From: Streptomyces sp. ML-6
GTDB lineage: Bacteria > Actinomycetota > Actinomycetes > Streptomycetales > Streptomycetaceae
Direction of reading: 5' to 3'
Assembly: GCF_030116705.1 (NCBI RefSeq)
Contig: NZ_JAOTIK010000001.1
Location: 6,476,501 to 6,540,500 of the forward strand
Length of the DNA: 64,000 nt
A program made the translations under genes and the position numbers. The notes under the pieces are model-generated. The model was not told the origin of the DNA, did no database searches, and saw only the letters and a program-made list of their open reading frames with translations. This document shows, in pieces, positions 24,265-32,947 of this stretch; positions within the stretch are counted from its first letter, which is position 1; the number at the start of each line of letters is the position of its first letter.

Positions 24265-25563
24265 ATGAATCCCACCGAGAACGTCGATCAGGATGCGGTG
24301 CTGCGGGCGCGGACGGTGCTGCTCGGCTCGGGCAGGCCGAACGCCCGGCAGGAGCTGGAGGCGTACCGGGTACTGGCCGGGGTGAGCCCGCGGGCCTACC
24401 TGCCGAAGCTCGGCCGGGCGCTGATCTCGGCCGGATACGGGCGGGAGCTGCGGGAGCGGCCGGACGCACGACTGGCCCTGTACGCCGAGGCGGTGGCCGT
24501 CGCCCGGCGGATCGAGGCGGACGATCCGAACCGTACGGAAATCCTCGTCCAAGCCCTCCACGCCCACCAGCGACAGCTGTACGAGGCCGGGCGGCGGGCG
24601 GAGGGCTTCGCACTGTGCGAGGAGATGGCGCGGGCCGGCCGGCAGGGCTTCGAGGCGGGACAGGTGCGAAGCCCCGTGCACGGGCACGGCCGACTGGCCG
24701 TCGTCCTGGCCGAGGAGGGGCGCCACCGGGAGGCCGCGGAGCTCTGCGGGAGGTTCGTCGAGGCCGGGGCCGCGGAGCAGCCGGGCGGGGATTCCTTCTG
24801 GGACGTGGTCGAGTGGGCCGCCGAACTGGACGCCGCCGGGGACCGCGAGGCGGCCCTGAACGCCTTCGCGGACCTCGTGGCCACCGCCCGGGAGAAGTGC
24901 GCGTCCGGGGACGGGCCGCTGACCACCCTGGTCTGGGAACTCGTCCGCCACTCCCAGATGCTGGACGCCGCCGGGCGCCGGGCCCAGGCCGCGGCGGCCC
25001 GGAAGGAGGCACACGGCCTCCTCACCGAGCTGGACGGGACCGGGGAGCGCCGGAGCTGGAGCAGCACCCTTTCCCAGTGGACCATGCTGCTCGCCCTGTC
25101 GGGCCGGGAACTGGAGCCTCCGGCGTCCCCCGGCTCACCGGCACCGTCCTTCGGTTCGACCCACTGGTCGGGCGACACCGCACGGGCCTACTTCGACGCC
25201 CTCCCGGCCCTGGAGGAGCGGGCCGCCCGGCTGGCCGGGGCGGCCGACGCCGACCCCCGTACCCACCTGCCCGAGCTGATCGCCGTGCACCGCAGAGTGA
25301 CCATCCGCACGGCGCTGCTCCGGGAGAAGCGCAGCCACATCATCCTGGAGCCGCTCCGGCCGGTCTTCGACCGGGGCGTGGCACTCGCCCGCAGGCTGGC
25401 GGACCTGGGCGGGGTGGAGGGGCGGACCGCCCTGGCCGGGGCCCTGACCGACCGTTCCATGTTCCTCCTCGCCGCCAAGCGGTACGGCGAGGCCCAGGCG
25501 GACTTCCTGGCCGTCACGGCCCTGCTGGACCCGGCGCCGGAGAGCCGGGGGGAATCGGAGTGA
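24265..25563 (+). CDS. TPR-like repeat protein, function unknown
   Basis: A 432-aa, mostly helical cytoplasmic protein made of degenerate tetratricopeptide-like units (for example LALYAEAVAVARRIEADDPN, RLAVVLAEEGRHREAAELCGRF, ELDAAGDREAALNAFADLV and RSMFLLAAKRYGEAQADFLAVTALL). There is no enzymatic motif, signal peptide or transmembrane segment. Such proteins are common protein-interaction scaffolds in Streptomyces. It is convergent with the DUF456 gene. Confidence 0.65.
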   Translation: MNPTENVDQDAVLRARTVLLGSGRPNARQELEAYRVLAGVSPRAYLPKLGRALISAGYGRELRERPDARLALYAEAVAVARRIEADDPNRTEILVQALHAHQRQLYEAGRRAEGFALCEEMARAGRQGFEAGQVRSPVHGHGRLAVVLAEEGRHREAAELCGRFVEAGAAEQPGGDSFWDVVEWAAELDAAGDREAALNAFADLVATAREKCASGDGPLTTLVWELVRHSQMLDAAGRRAQAAAARKEAHGLLTELDGTGERRSWSSTLSQWTMLLALSGRELEPPASPGSPAPSFGSTHWSGDTARAYFDALPALEERAARLAGAADADPRTHLPELIAVHRRVTIRTALLREKRSHIILEPLRPVFDRGVALARRLADLGGVEGRTALAGALTDRSMFLLAAKRYGEAQADFLAVTALLDPAPESRGESE

Positions 25564-25602
25564 CATCCAGTCAGAATGCTTTGAACTGAAGGGGGTTGTC
25601 GC

Positions 25603-26103
25603 TCACGTGCCCGGCATTCCCCGGCCCCAGAGCACCGCGCCCAGCCAGGCTCCCGCCACCAGCAGGCACGCGAAGAGCTCCACGAGCACCGAGTAGCCCG
25701 TCGCCCGCATCACCGAGCGGACCGACGCCCAGCCCGCCGCGTGGCCGCCCAGCCGCAGCCGTTCCGCCCCGTAGACGGCTCCCACGTAGCCGACCACCGC
25801 ACCGATCACCGGCAGCACGAAGAAACCCACGATCGCGCCGACCCCGCCGAGCGTCAGTGTCCTGCGCGGTGCTCCCGACTCGCGGGGGCGGCGCGGGGGC
25901 AGCAGCGGCTTCAGCGCCTGGTTCAACAGCAGCAGCGCGGTGGCGCCGATCAGCACGCCCCAGGCGACCGGGGTCATGTCGGTCAGCGCCCACCACAGCA
26001 CGGCGGCCCAGACGATCGCCTGCCCCGGCGCCCCCGGCGCCAGCACACCGAGCAGGCCGAGGAGCATGACCAGGCCGACGGCGACGAGTTGCCACACGCT
26101 CAT
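25603..26103 (-). CDS. DUF456 family membrane protein
   Basis: A 166-aa protein with four or five hydrophobic segments: VAVGLVMLLGLLGVLAPGAPGQAIVW, ALLLLNQALK, VGAIVGFFVLPVIGAVVGYVGAVYG and LVELFACLLVAGAWLGAVLWG (all partial). The G-x-L-APGAPGQ loop and the GGxGAIVGFFVLP glycine-zipper-like stretch are DUF456 marks. Function unknown. Confidence 0.82.
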   Translation of the reverse strand: MSVWQLVAVGLVMLLGLLGVLAPGAPGQAIVWAAVLWWALTDMTPVAWGVLIGATALLLLNQALKPLLPPRRPRESGAPRRTLTLGGVGAIVGFFVLPVIGAVVGYVGAVYGAERLRLGGHAAGWASVRSVMRATGYSVLVELFACLLVAGAWLGAVLWGRGMPGT

Positions 26104-26205
26104 TCGACCAGCCTGCCGGAGTCCGGCCGGTCCCGCCCGTCAGCGCTCCCCGGACGGGGCCGTACGTGCAGCTCAGGACCGTACCGAAGCCCTGTCGGCG
26201 ACCGC

Positions 26206-26238
26206 GCCGGGCCGGTGGCACACCGTCACCGGCCCGGC
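26206..26238 (-). terminator. Terminator after the LuxR-type regulator
   Basis: GCCGGGCCGGTG (26206-26217) pairs perfectly with CACCGGCCCGGC (26227-26238) around a 9-nt loop, 54 nt past the regulator stop on the minus strand. Confidence 0.7.
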
Positions 26239-26291
26239 ACCGGACGCGGTCGGGCCCTGCCCGCCGGACCCGGTCAGGAACCCGGCCCCGG

Positions 26292-27281
26292 TCAGGCCCC
26301 CGGGGTACGGGCCACCCAGCCCCGTTCGTACGCGTGCCAGCCCAGCTGCAACCGGGTCGACACCCCGGTCAGCTCCATCAGGCCCTTCACCCGGCGCTGC
26401 ACGGTCCGCAGCCCCAGGTCCAGCTGCTTCGCCACGCTCGCGTCCGTCAGCCCGGCCAGCAGCAGCGACAGGATCTCCAGGTCCGTCGGGTCGGGTTCGA
26501 CGGATTCCCCCTGCGGCAGGCCGCTCTCGCCCAGCCTGAGCGGCATGGCCTGGCGCCACACCGCCTCGAAGAGCCCCATCAGCGACTCCAGCAGCCCGGA
26601 GGCGTGGACCACCAGGGCCGCGGGCTCGGCGCTGCGCCCGGTCAGCGGGACCATCGCCAGGGCGCCGTCGGCGACGACCAGCTTGGTCGGCACCCGGTCG
26701 ATGACCCGGCACTGCTCGTCACGGCTCAGCGCGGCCGACAGCTCCATGATCCCGAACGGCTGCGAGAGGATCTCGCGCTCGACCACCACCCGGTACGACA
26801 CCCCGCGCGTGGCGGCCCGCTCCTCGGCCTCGTTCTCCATGCCGCTGACCGCGATCGGCTTCCCGGTGACCAGGGCGCACACCTCGCTCGTCGCCCCCAG
26901 CTGCAACTGGTGGAAGCGGTGCGACACCGCACGCGCCCCCGTCACCACCTCGACCAGATCGTGCACGGCCGGCTCGGCGGCCTCCGCCCGGTACTCCTCG
27001 GCGAGCAGTGCGGCCGCCAGCTCCGCCTGCTCCAGCTCATGACGCTGCTGGGTCAGCAGCGCGCCGAGCGCCACGCCCGGCGGGGCCGCCACCCAACGCC
27101 CCGCGCACGCGGAGGACTGGGCGGCGAGCCCGTGCTGCTCCAGCCTGCGCAGGGCCCGTTCGGTGTCCGCCTCGGGAAGCCCCAGCCGGTGCGCGAGATC
27201 GGCTATCTCCGCAGCTCCCACCGTCACGAGCGCGCGATAGGCGGACTCCTGTATCTCGTCCAGACCTATGGCTCCCAGCAT
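26292..27281 (-). CDS. TrmB/LuxR-type helix-turn-helix regulator
   Basis: A 329-aa regulator with HTH motifs at both ends. The N-terminus (ESAYRALVTVGAAEIADLAHRLGL) is a TrmB-like winged helix. The middle is a PLD-like/TrmB sensor region. The C-terminus (about 265-325) has a LuxR-type helix set (LEILSLLLAGLTDASVAKQL, then LRTVQRRVKGLMELTGVSTR). The ATG at 27279-27281 follows GAGGGGG; an in-frame ATG lies 33 nt upstream. It is divergent from the giant S8 protease gene, 210 bp away, which it may control. Confidence 0.82.
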   Translation of the reverse strand: MLGAIGLDEIQESAYRALVTVGAAEIADLAHRLGLPEADTERALRRLEQHGLAAQSSACAGRWVAAPPGVALGALLTQQRHELEQAELAAALLAEEYRAEAAEPAVHDLVEVVTGARAVSHRFHQLQLGATSEVCALVTGKPIAVSGMENEAEERAATRGVSYRVVVEREILSQPFGIMELSAALSRDEQCRVIDRVPTKLVVADGALAMVPLTGRSAEPAALVVHASGLLESLMGLFEAVWRQAMPLRLGESGLPQGESVEPDPTDLEILSLLLAGLTDASVAKQLDLGLRTVQRRVKGLMELTGVSTRLQLGWHAYERGWVARTPGA

Positions 27282-27491
27282 CCCGGCCCCCTCATGGACG
27301 CGCTGATTCCGCATGATGTCGTTGCCGTCGGGCGTCCAGCCGTGGCGGAAAGCGGCCACGGCGTAAACCCGCCGCGCACATCATCCCTTCAACGCTCTTC
27401 GCTCTGCCAATGTGGCGCCACCGCAGTACCAACAACCTCCGGAAAGCTGCGGTTTTGCGCAGGTTGGTTCCGGATTCACTTGGGGAGAGCG

Positions 27492-30400
27492 ATGCGTCCG
27501 ATATCGCGTACGGCACTGGGAGCGGCCACCGCCGCCGTCCTGGCCGTCACCGCGATCGCCCCGTCCGCGGCAGCGCCGCAGGACGACGCGACGGGTAAGA
27601 GAGCACTGACCGGCAGCGCCGCCGCCGAGGCCAAGAAGGGCGAGCCGGTCACGGTGACCCTGGTCACCGGTGACAAGGTCCTGGTGAGCACGGACGGTTC
27701 GGGAGCCGCCTCGGTCACCGCGCTGCCCCGCGAGGACGGTTCCGTCCCCCTCGTCCAGACCAGGCAGTCCGGCAAGGACCTCTACGTCTACCCCGACACC
27801 GCCACCGAAGCGCTGGCCGCGGGCCGGGTCGACGAGGAACTCTTCAACGTCACCGGACTCATCCGGCAGGGCTACGACGACGCCCACAGCAAGTCGCTGC
27901 CGTTGATCGCCGTCTACGACAAGGGCCGGGCCCGCTCCGCGTCCGCCATCCCGCGCGGCGCCGAGCGCGGACTCGCGCTCGACGCCATCGACGGCGTCGC
28001 GCTCAAGGCGGACAAGAAGAAGGCCGCCGACTTCTGGGCGGACATCACCAGCGGTGCCCGGTCCTTCTCGGCCGCAGGCCCGAAGAAGCTCTGGCTCGAC
28101 CGCAAGGTCCACGCCACCCTCGACAAGTCGACCAAGCAGATCGGCGCCGACCTCGCCTGGGCCGCCGGGTACGACGGCAAGGGCACCAAGGTCGCCGTCC
28201 TCGACACCGGTGTCGACGCCGAACACCCCGACCTCAAGGGCCGGATCGCCGCCTCGGAGAACTTCACCGACTCCAACAGCGCCGACGACCGCCAGGGCCA
28301 CGGCACCCACACCATCTCCACCGTCGGCGGCTCCGGAGCCGCCAGCGACGGGAAGAAGAAGGGCGTCGCCCCCGGCGCCGACCTGCTCTCGGGCAAGGTC
28401 CTCAACGACACCGGCTCCGGCGCCGAGTCCTGGATCATCGCCGGCATGCAGTGGGCCGTCGACCAGAAGGCCGACGTCGTCTCCATGAGCCTCGGCAGTC
28501 CGGAACCGACCGACTGCACCGACCCGATGAGCGTCGCCGCCGAGGAACTGGCACAGAGCAAGGGCACCCTGTTCGTGATCGCGGCCGGCAACTCGGGCCC
28601 GGCCTCGAACACCGTCTCCTCGCCCGGCTGCGCCCCGAGCGTGCTGACCGTCGGCGCCGTCGACCGCGACGACTCCACGGCCCAGTTCTCCAGCCGCGGA
28701 CCCGCGATCGTCTCGCACACCCTCAAGCCCGAGATCGCCGCCCCCGGCGTCGCCATCTCGGCCGCCGCGGCCGGTGGCCGGGGCCTCTACGCGTACCAGT
28801 CGATGTCCGGTACGTCGATGGCCACCCCGCACGTGGCGGGCGCCGCGGCCATCGTGAAGCAGCGTCACCCGGACTGGACCGCCCAGCAGATCAAGGCGGC
28901 CCTGGTGTCCTCCGCGAAGAGCGACATCCCCGGCGACGTGCGCGAGACCGGCGCCGGCCGGCTCGACGTCGAGGCCGCCATCGGCACCACCCTCGTCGGC
29001 GCCCCCGCCGTCCAGGGCGGCACCTTCAACTGGCCGCAGGACCGGAGCGACCGCACCACGGTCGACGTCCCGTACACCAACTCCGGCACCAAGCCGGTGA
29101 AGCTCTCGCTGAGCGTCCAGGACGTCACCGGCAACGACGGCTCGGCCGTCCGCTCCGCGGTCGCCGAGCTCGGCACCCGCACCGTCACCGTGCCCGCCGG
29201 AGCCACCGTCGAGGTCCCGCTGGAGATCGACCCGACGGCGAAGCTGAAGGCCGCGCAGTACGGCGACGTCACCGGACGCGTGCTGGCCACCGGCCCCGGC
29301 GGCGTCAAGGTCTCCACCCCGTTCTCGCTGTACGTGGAGGCCGAGACCGTCACCCTGCGGGTCAAGCTCGTCGACCGCACGGGCAAGCCCGCCGCCGGCT
29401 CCTCCTCGCTGGACGTCATCGGCACCGACACCTCCAGCGGTGAGCGCCGCTTCAACGACGGCGCCACCGACCAGGTCTACCAGGTGCGCCCCGGCGCGTA
29501 CTTCCTGTCCGGCTTCGTCACCACGGGCGACCCGCAGGACACCACCGGACGCACCACCGACTCCGTCGCCTACCTCGCGCGGCCGCAGCTGAACGTCACC
29601 AAGGACACCACCGTGGTCCTGGACGCCCGCAAGGCCCACCGGGTCCAGGTGAAGACCACGGACCGGGCGTCCGAGAACCGGTCCACCACGCTCGCGTTCG
29701 GCCGCAGCTGGGACGACGTCTGGCTGCACTCGGGCTCCATCATCGGCAACTCCGCGGTCAAGAACTACCTGGCCGACGTGCAGGGCCGGGCGAGCGACGG
29801 CGACTTCGAGTTCGCCAGCTTCTGGCGCGCGTACGCCCCGCAGATCGAGAAGCTGTCGGTCGTCGGCGGCGCCGAACTGCACCCGACGGTGGCGAGCACC
29901 GGCTCCGCCAACCTCGACGGCACGGGCCGCGCCGCCCTGGTCGACGCCGGAAAGGGCACCCCCGAGGAGCTGCTGGCCGCGGGCGTCAGCGGGAAGATCG
30001 CCCTGGTCGAGGTCGGTGACGACGGCGACAACGTGTACGTCCAGGCCCGTGACGCCAAGGCCGCGGGCGCAAAGGCCGTCATCGTCCACCGTCCCGCCGC
30101 GGGCCCCTGGAGGCCGTCCGTCGGCTACGCCCAGGCGCCGCTGCCCTCGCTCGGCATCGAGGCGGACGAGGCCGCCGCGCTGAAGGCCGCCCTGGCCGAC
30201 GGCCCGGTCGAGCTGAGCTGGAAGGGCACGGCCGTCAGCCCGTTCGTCTACAACCTGGCCTTCCCGGAGACCGGCCCGATCACCTCGGACCGCACCTACA
30301 AGGTCCGCGACACGAAGCTCGGCAAGGTCACCGCCACCTACGAGGCGATGGGCGTCGCGGCGGACTACGTCGACACGATGATCATCAACCGGCCGTACGG

Positions 30401-31262
30401 CGGTGTCTTCTCCGCGGCCAGTGACGTCGTCGCCGCCCCGAGCAAGCGCACCGAGTACTACTCGGCGGGCGACACCGCCTGGGTGCGGTACCTCTCCTCC
30501 AGCTTCCCCTGGGGCGAGCTGATGGCCGACCAGCCGCGCACCTACACGGCCGGTTCGAAGCGCACGGAGAACTGGTACCGGGGCATCCCGGTCCCGGCCG
30601 CCCCGCGCGACGCCGACGGCAAGCTCCAGCTCGCCGCCGAGCGCCAGGACAACCTGATCGGTGTCGCCCCCGGCTTCTGGAGCGACAGCGAGCACGTCGG
30701 TCTCCAGGGTTCCTTCGGCGACATAGGCAACCTGAGCCTGTCCAGCGGTGGCAAGGTGATCGGTGAGACCGGCTGGGCGTTCGGGGCGTTCACCGTCCCG
30801 GCCGAGGAAGCCGCGTACGAACTCACCATGCAGACCTCCAAGTTCGGCCAGCCCGCCGCCGTGTGGAAGCGGTCCACCCACACCGAGACCACCTGGAAGT
30901 TCCGTTCGAAGCGGGACGAGAACGTGTACTCGCAGGGCATCCCGCTGCTCTTCCCGAGCTACGACCTGGACACGGACGGGCTCAAGACCCTCGCGGCGCA
31001 GGACGGCCAGAAGATCGGCCTGAGCGTCACCGGCCACGCCGGCTACACGCCCGGCAAGCTGACCGGGGCCAAGGTCTCGTACTCGTACGACGGCGGCGAG
31101 ACCTGGACCGCCGCGACCACCGCCCAGCAGGACGGCCGGTGGACCGCGACCGTGAACCACGCGGACGCGCCCGGCAAGCCGGTCACGCTGAAGACCGAAC
31201 TGACGGACGCCAACGGCAACTCCGTCGTCCAGACCGTGACCGACGCATACGCCGTGCGCTGA
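27492..31262 (+). CDS. Large secreted S8 (subtilisin-like) protease
   Basis: A 1256-aa exported serine protease. Signal peptide 1-28 (ALGAATAAVLAVTAIAPSAAA) is followed by an I9-like propeptide region (about 45-210). The catalytic triad is D238 (VAVLDTGVDAEHPDLKG), H270 (GHGTHT) and S442 (GTSMATPHVAG), with the oxyanion Asn in AAGNSGP. After 480 come beta-sandwich domains and a PA-like segment (IALVEVGDDGDNVYVQARDAKAAGAKAVIVH). The C-terminus has a YSYDGGETWTAA repeat-like domain. No sortase signal is present, so the enzyme is probably free. The paralogue at 59191 has the same plan. Confidence 0.93.
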   Translation: MRPISRTALGAATAAVLAVTAIAPSAAAPQDDATGKRALTGSAAAEAKKGEPVTVTLVTGDKVLVSTDGSGAASVTALPREDGSVPLVQTRQSGKDLYVYPDTATEALAAGRVDEELFNVTGLIRQGYDDAHSKSLPLIAVYDKGRARSASAIPRGAERGLALDAIDGVALKADKKKAADFWADITSGARSFSAAGPKKLWLDRKVHATLDKSTKQIGADLAWAAGYDGKGTKVAVLDTGVDAEHPDLKGRIAASENFTDSNSADDRQGHGTHTISTVGGSGAASDGKKKGVAPGADLLSGKVLNDTGSGAESWIIAGMQWAVDQKADVVSMSLGSPEPTDCTDPMSVAAEELAQSKGTLFVIAAGNSGPASNTVSSPGCAPSVLTVGAVDRDDSTAQFSSRGPAIVSHTLKPEIAAPGVAISAAAAGGRGLYAYQSMSGTSMATPHVAGAAAIVKQRHPDWTAQQIKAALVSSAKSDIPGDVRETGAGRLDVEAAIGTTLVGAPAVQGGTFNWPQDRSDRTTVDVPYTNSGTKPVKLSLSVQDVTGNDGSAVRSAVAELGTRTVTVPAGATVEVPLEIDPTAKLKAAQYGDVTGRVLATGPGGVKVSTPFSLYVEAETVTLRVKLVDRTGKPAAGSSSLDVIGTDTSSGERRFNDGATDQVYQVRPGAYFLSGFVTTGDPQDTTGRTTDSVAYLARPQLNVTKDTTVVLDARKAHRVQVKTTDRASENRSTTLAFGRSWDDVWLHSGSIIGNSAVKNYLADVQGRASDGDFEFASFWRAYAPQIEKLSVVGGAELHPTVASTGSANLDGTGRAALVDAGKGTPEELLAAGVSGKIALVEVGDDGDNVYVQARDAKAAGAKAVIVHRPAAGPWRPSVGYAQAPLPSLGIEADEAAALKAALADGPVELSWKGTAVSPFVYNLAFPETGPITSDRTYKVRDTKLGKVTATYEAMGVAADYVDTMIINRPYGGVFSAASDVVAAPSKRTEYYSAGDTAWVRYLSSSFPWGELMADQPRTYTAGSKRTENWYRGIPVPAAPRDADGKLQLAAERQDNLIGVAPGFWSDSEHVGLQGSFGDIGNLSLSSGGKVIGETGWAFGAFTVPAEEAAYELTMQTSKFGQPAAVWKRSTHTETTWKFRSKRDENVYSQGIPLLFPSYDLDTDGLKTLAAQDGQKIGLSVTGHAGYTPGKLTGAKVSYSYDGGETWTAATTAQQDGRWTATVNHADAPGKPVTLKTELTDANGNSVVQTVTDAYAVR

Positions 31263-31274
31263 TCACACCGAGCC

Positions 31275-31322
31275 GGTCCGCCGGGCGTCCTTCCCGTGGG
31301 GGGTGGGGGCGCCCGGCGGACC
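31275..31322 (+). terminator. Terminator after the S8 protease gene
   Basis: GGTCCGCCGGGCG (31275-31287) pairs with CGCCCGGCGGACC (31310-31322) around a 22-nt, G-rich loop, 13 nt past the stop. Confidence 0.65.
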
Positions 31323-31386
31323 CGTGTCCGCGGCCGTTTTCCGGCTGCCCCGTTTTCGTACGGCCCGTGCGGCCGACAATAAGGGA

Positions 31387-32883
31387 ATGAGTCAGCAGGG
31401 GGAGAGACCCGCCGCCCGTGAGGACGACTGGTGGCACAGGCTGTACGACGAGGACGCCCGGGACACCGGAACGGGCGACGCGGCCGACACGCTCGACGAC
31501 CGTTTCGACTCGGCGTCGGACGCGGTGGGACAGGCCGGGCGCGCGGGGCGCGCAGACGCGGAGGAGTCGGGGGAGGCGGGGGACGCGGGGGAGGCGTCTT
31601 CGGGAGCGGCCGCAGTTCCTGAACCGGTCGTGTCTTCCGCGCCGTCGGTACCGCCCGCGTCATCCGCACCACCCGCGCCGTCCGAACCACCCGTCCCACT
31701 GGCGCCACCCGTACTGCCCGCACCTTCCGTCCCACCGGCGCCTCCCGTGCCGTCCGGTCCGCCGACGTTCCGGCCGGAGCGGGCCCCGTGGGAGCCGCCG
31801 GCCACGGTCGTACGCGCCCCGGACGCCCCCGCGGCGGATCCCCCGGCCGGTCCGTCGCGACCGCGCACCTTCGCCGCACCGCCGCCGCGCGTGCCCGTGG
31901 ACCCGCGGGCCCCTTACCCGCCGCCCGCCACGAAACCGGACCCGGCCGAGGCACCGGACCCGGCCGAGGCACCGGACCCGGCCGAGGCACCGGTCCCGGA
32001 GCCGGGGTCCACGCCCGCCCACCGTCCCGCGATCGGCCATGTGGGTGACCGGCCGCCCGCCTACGATCCCGAGCCCACGGCCCTGCCCGCCGCCACCGCG
32101 GAGGAGCTGGACGGCCTCGTCGCCGACACCGTGCTCGACGGCGCCCGCTACGGCACGTACACCCTGCGCGCCGCCTCCGTGCGCGGGGACTCCGCGCGGT
32201 TCCGGGGCGAGCCCCGCCGCGACGCGCTGCTCACCGCGCGCTTCGGCGAGGACGAGGGCGCGCTGCTCCTGGTCGCCGTGGCCACCGGGGCCCGCGCCAC
32301 CCGGTCGGCGCACCTGGCGGCGGCCGATGCCTGCCGCTGGATCGGCGAGGCCGTGGGCCGCAGCCACGTCCGGCTCGCCGAGGACATGAGGGCGGGCAGG
32401 CGCGGGGACCTCAAGTCCGGCCTGAACCGCCTCACCGGCCGCGCCTACGGCAGGCTGCGCGCCCGCGCCGCGGAACAGGGGCTGGAACCGCCGGAGTACA
32501 CGGCGGGTCTGCGCTGTCTCCTGCTGCCCGCGGACCCCGACTGCCGCACCAGGATCTTCTTCGGCGCCGGAGACGGCGGACTCTTCCGGCTGCGCGACGA
32601 CGCCTGGCAGGACCTCGAACCGCAGGCGGCCGCGGCCGGTGACGCCCCGGCCGCCGAACCGTTTCGCTTCCGGGCCTCGGTGGCCCGGCCGGGGGACACG
32701 CTGCTGCTGTGCAGCGCCGGTCTGGCCGAACCGATGCGCGGCGAACCGGCCCTGGCCGGGGAGCTGGCCGGGCGCTGGGGCCGCGGCGGGGCACCCGGGC
32801 TCGTCCCCTTCCTCGCCGATACCCAACTCCGGGTGAAGGGGTACTCCGACGACCGCACGGCGGTCGGCGTCTGGGAGGCGTAA
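31387..32883 (+). CDS. PP2C-like protein, apparently catalytically degenerate
   Basis: A 498-aa protein. Residues 1-235 are disordered and Pro/Ala-rich, including three PDPAEA repeats (about 184-201). Residues about 240-498 resemble a PP2C/SpoIIE-type phosphatase: ASVRGDSARFRGEPRRDALL at the first strand pair, a dimetal region that should read ADG but reads VAVATGARATRSAH, then FFGAGDGGLFRL, DTLLLCSAGLAEPM and a closing SDDRTAVGVWE. Loss of the central Asp-Gly suggests a pseudophosphatase or regulatory binder. The family assignment is fairly firm; activity is doubtful. Confidence 0.72.
   Translation: MSQQGERPAAREDDWWHRLYDEDARDTGTGDAADTLDDRFDSASDAVGQAGRAGRADAEESGEAGDAGEASSGAAAVPEPVVSSAPSVPPASSAPPAPSEPPVPLAPPVLPAPSVPPAPPVPSGPPTFRPERAPWEPPATVVRAPDAPAADPPAGPSRPRTFAAPPPRVPVDPRAPYPPPATKPDPAEAPDPAEAPDPAEAPVPEPGSTPAHRPAIGHVGDRPPAYDPEPTALPAATAEELDGLVADTVLDGARYGTYTLRAASVRGDSARFRGEPRRDALLTARFGEDEGALLLVAVATGARATRSAHLAAADACRWIGEAVGRSHVRLAEDMRAGRRGDLKSGLNRLTGRAYGRLRARAAEQGLEPPEYTAGLRCLLLPADPDCRTRIFFGAGDGGLFRLRDDAWQDLEPQAAAAGDAPAAEPFRFRASVARPGDTLLLCSAGLAEPMRGEPALAGELAGRWGRGGAPGLVPFLADTQLRVKGYSDDRTAVGVWEA
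31938..31991 (+). repeat. 18-bp coding tandem repeat (PDPAEA)
   Basis: Three consecutive copies of CCGGACCCGGCCGAGGCA encode PDPAEA in the disordered N-terminal part of the PP2C-like protein. A fourth, altered copy follows. Confidence 0.85.
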
Positions 32884-32947
32884 CCACCCGTGCCATGGGT
32901 TGATGGATGCGGAGTCCGGAAGCCGAAGCGCGGAAAGGTACGCATCC

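Noticed and set aside
27381..31160. 1259-codon open frame antisense to the S8 protease
   Set aside because: Composition is typical of a shadow frame, and the opposite strand encodes an evident protease with its full catalytic triad. A similar 1274-codon frame opposite the second protease (59176-63000) was rejected for the same reason.
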